A DNA stretch of 64,000 bases from Fistularia commersonii (lineage: Eukaryota; Chordata; Actinopteri; Syngnathiformes; Fistulariidae). The notes beneath the pieces are model-generated. The model made no database searches. It saw nothing but the letters and a program-made list of their open reading frames with translations, and was not told the DNA's origin. The translations under genes were made by a program, and so were the position numbers. Below, piece after piece: positions 63,746-64,000 of the stretch (its first letter is position 1; each line of letters opens with the position of its first letter). The stretch spans positions 4,780,965-4,844,964 of the forward strand of contig JBBMNZ010000003.1 in NCBI GenBank assembly GCA_037954325.1. Reading direction: 5' to 3'.

Positions 63746-64000
63746 TACATATATATATATATATATGAGTGTGTGTATGTGTGTGTGTACATATGTGTTT
63801 ATACATATAGATGGATAGATAGATCTTTATGTGTGTGTGTACATATGTGAATGTGTATAGCTAGAGAGATAGATGTGTTTGTGTATGTGAGTGTGTATCG
63901 ATAGATATTTGTGTCTGTATACAATAAGTGTGTGTATAGATAGATAGATAGATATTTGTGTGTTTATACATATATAGATAGGTAGATAGATAGTTATTTG
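63746..64000. repeat. Compound (AT)n / (GTGTGTAT)n / (GATA)n region running off the window
   Basis: AT run at 63749-63768, then irregular GT/TGTATA stretches interspersed with short GATA tetramer blocks (63806, 63928, 63972) to the window end. The frames here are low complexity. Confidence 0.85.

Overview
This window is vertebrate nuclear DNA, almost certainly from a teleost fish. Coding exons are short, bounded by GT/AG and separated by long AT-rich introns. The proteins are vertebrate families (Yif1B, intestinal-type alkaline phosphatase, GIMAP GTPase). The interspersed repeats (hAT elements, a TA-flanked inverted-repeat element, L2-, RTE- and R2-type LINE relics, a tail of GGAT repeats) and the very dense microsatellites are typical of fish genomes. 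There are no bacterial operons, phage, CRISPR or RNA genes that I can support. Nearly all short open frames in the window are chance or low-complexity frames.

Layout. Positions 1-21.4 kb are gene-poor and AT-rich, with microsatellites, nested transposon copies and a LINE scrap. At 21.85-23.42 kb on the minus strand lies a two-coding-exon GIMAP (AIG1-type) GTPase gene, predicted 333 aa. From 27.56 to 32.80 kb on the plus strand is a complete eight-exon yif1b gene (305 aa), with 3' UTR to about 33.74 kb. From 33.8 to 39.4 kb is intergenic DNA with a decayed tandem repeat and a relic of an R2-like retrotransposon with a restriction-like endonuclease on the minus strand. From 39.41 to 59.35 kb on the plus strand is a complete eleven-exon intestinal-type alkaline phosphatase gene (537 aa) whose introns hold most of the transposon insertions. 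From 59.9 to 64 kb is intergenic DNA with a hAT element, an RTE-type LINE 3' end and a long ATCT array.

Functionally the three genes are independent: Yif1B works in ER-Golgi traffic, alkaline phosphatase is a GPI-anchored ectoenzyme, and GIMAPs are immune-associated GTPases. Alkaline phosphatase reaches the cell surface through the secretory pathway that Yif1B serves, but nothing here indicates a shared unit.

I found no convincing undescribed system. The best leads are two active-site-neighbour substitutions in the otherwise intact phosphatase, three hAT insertions with recognisable 8-bp target duplications (one carrying a BED finger, one a transposase core piece), repeated nesting of one inverted-repeat element inside one repeat family, and an unassigned minus-strand open frame in alkaline phosphatase intron 8.
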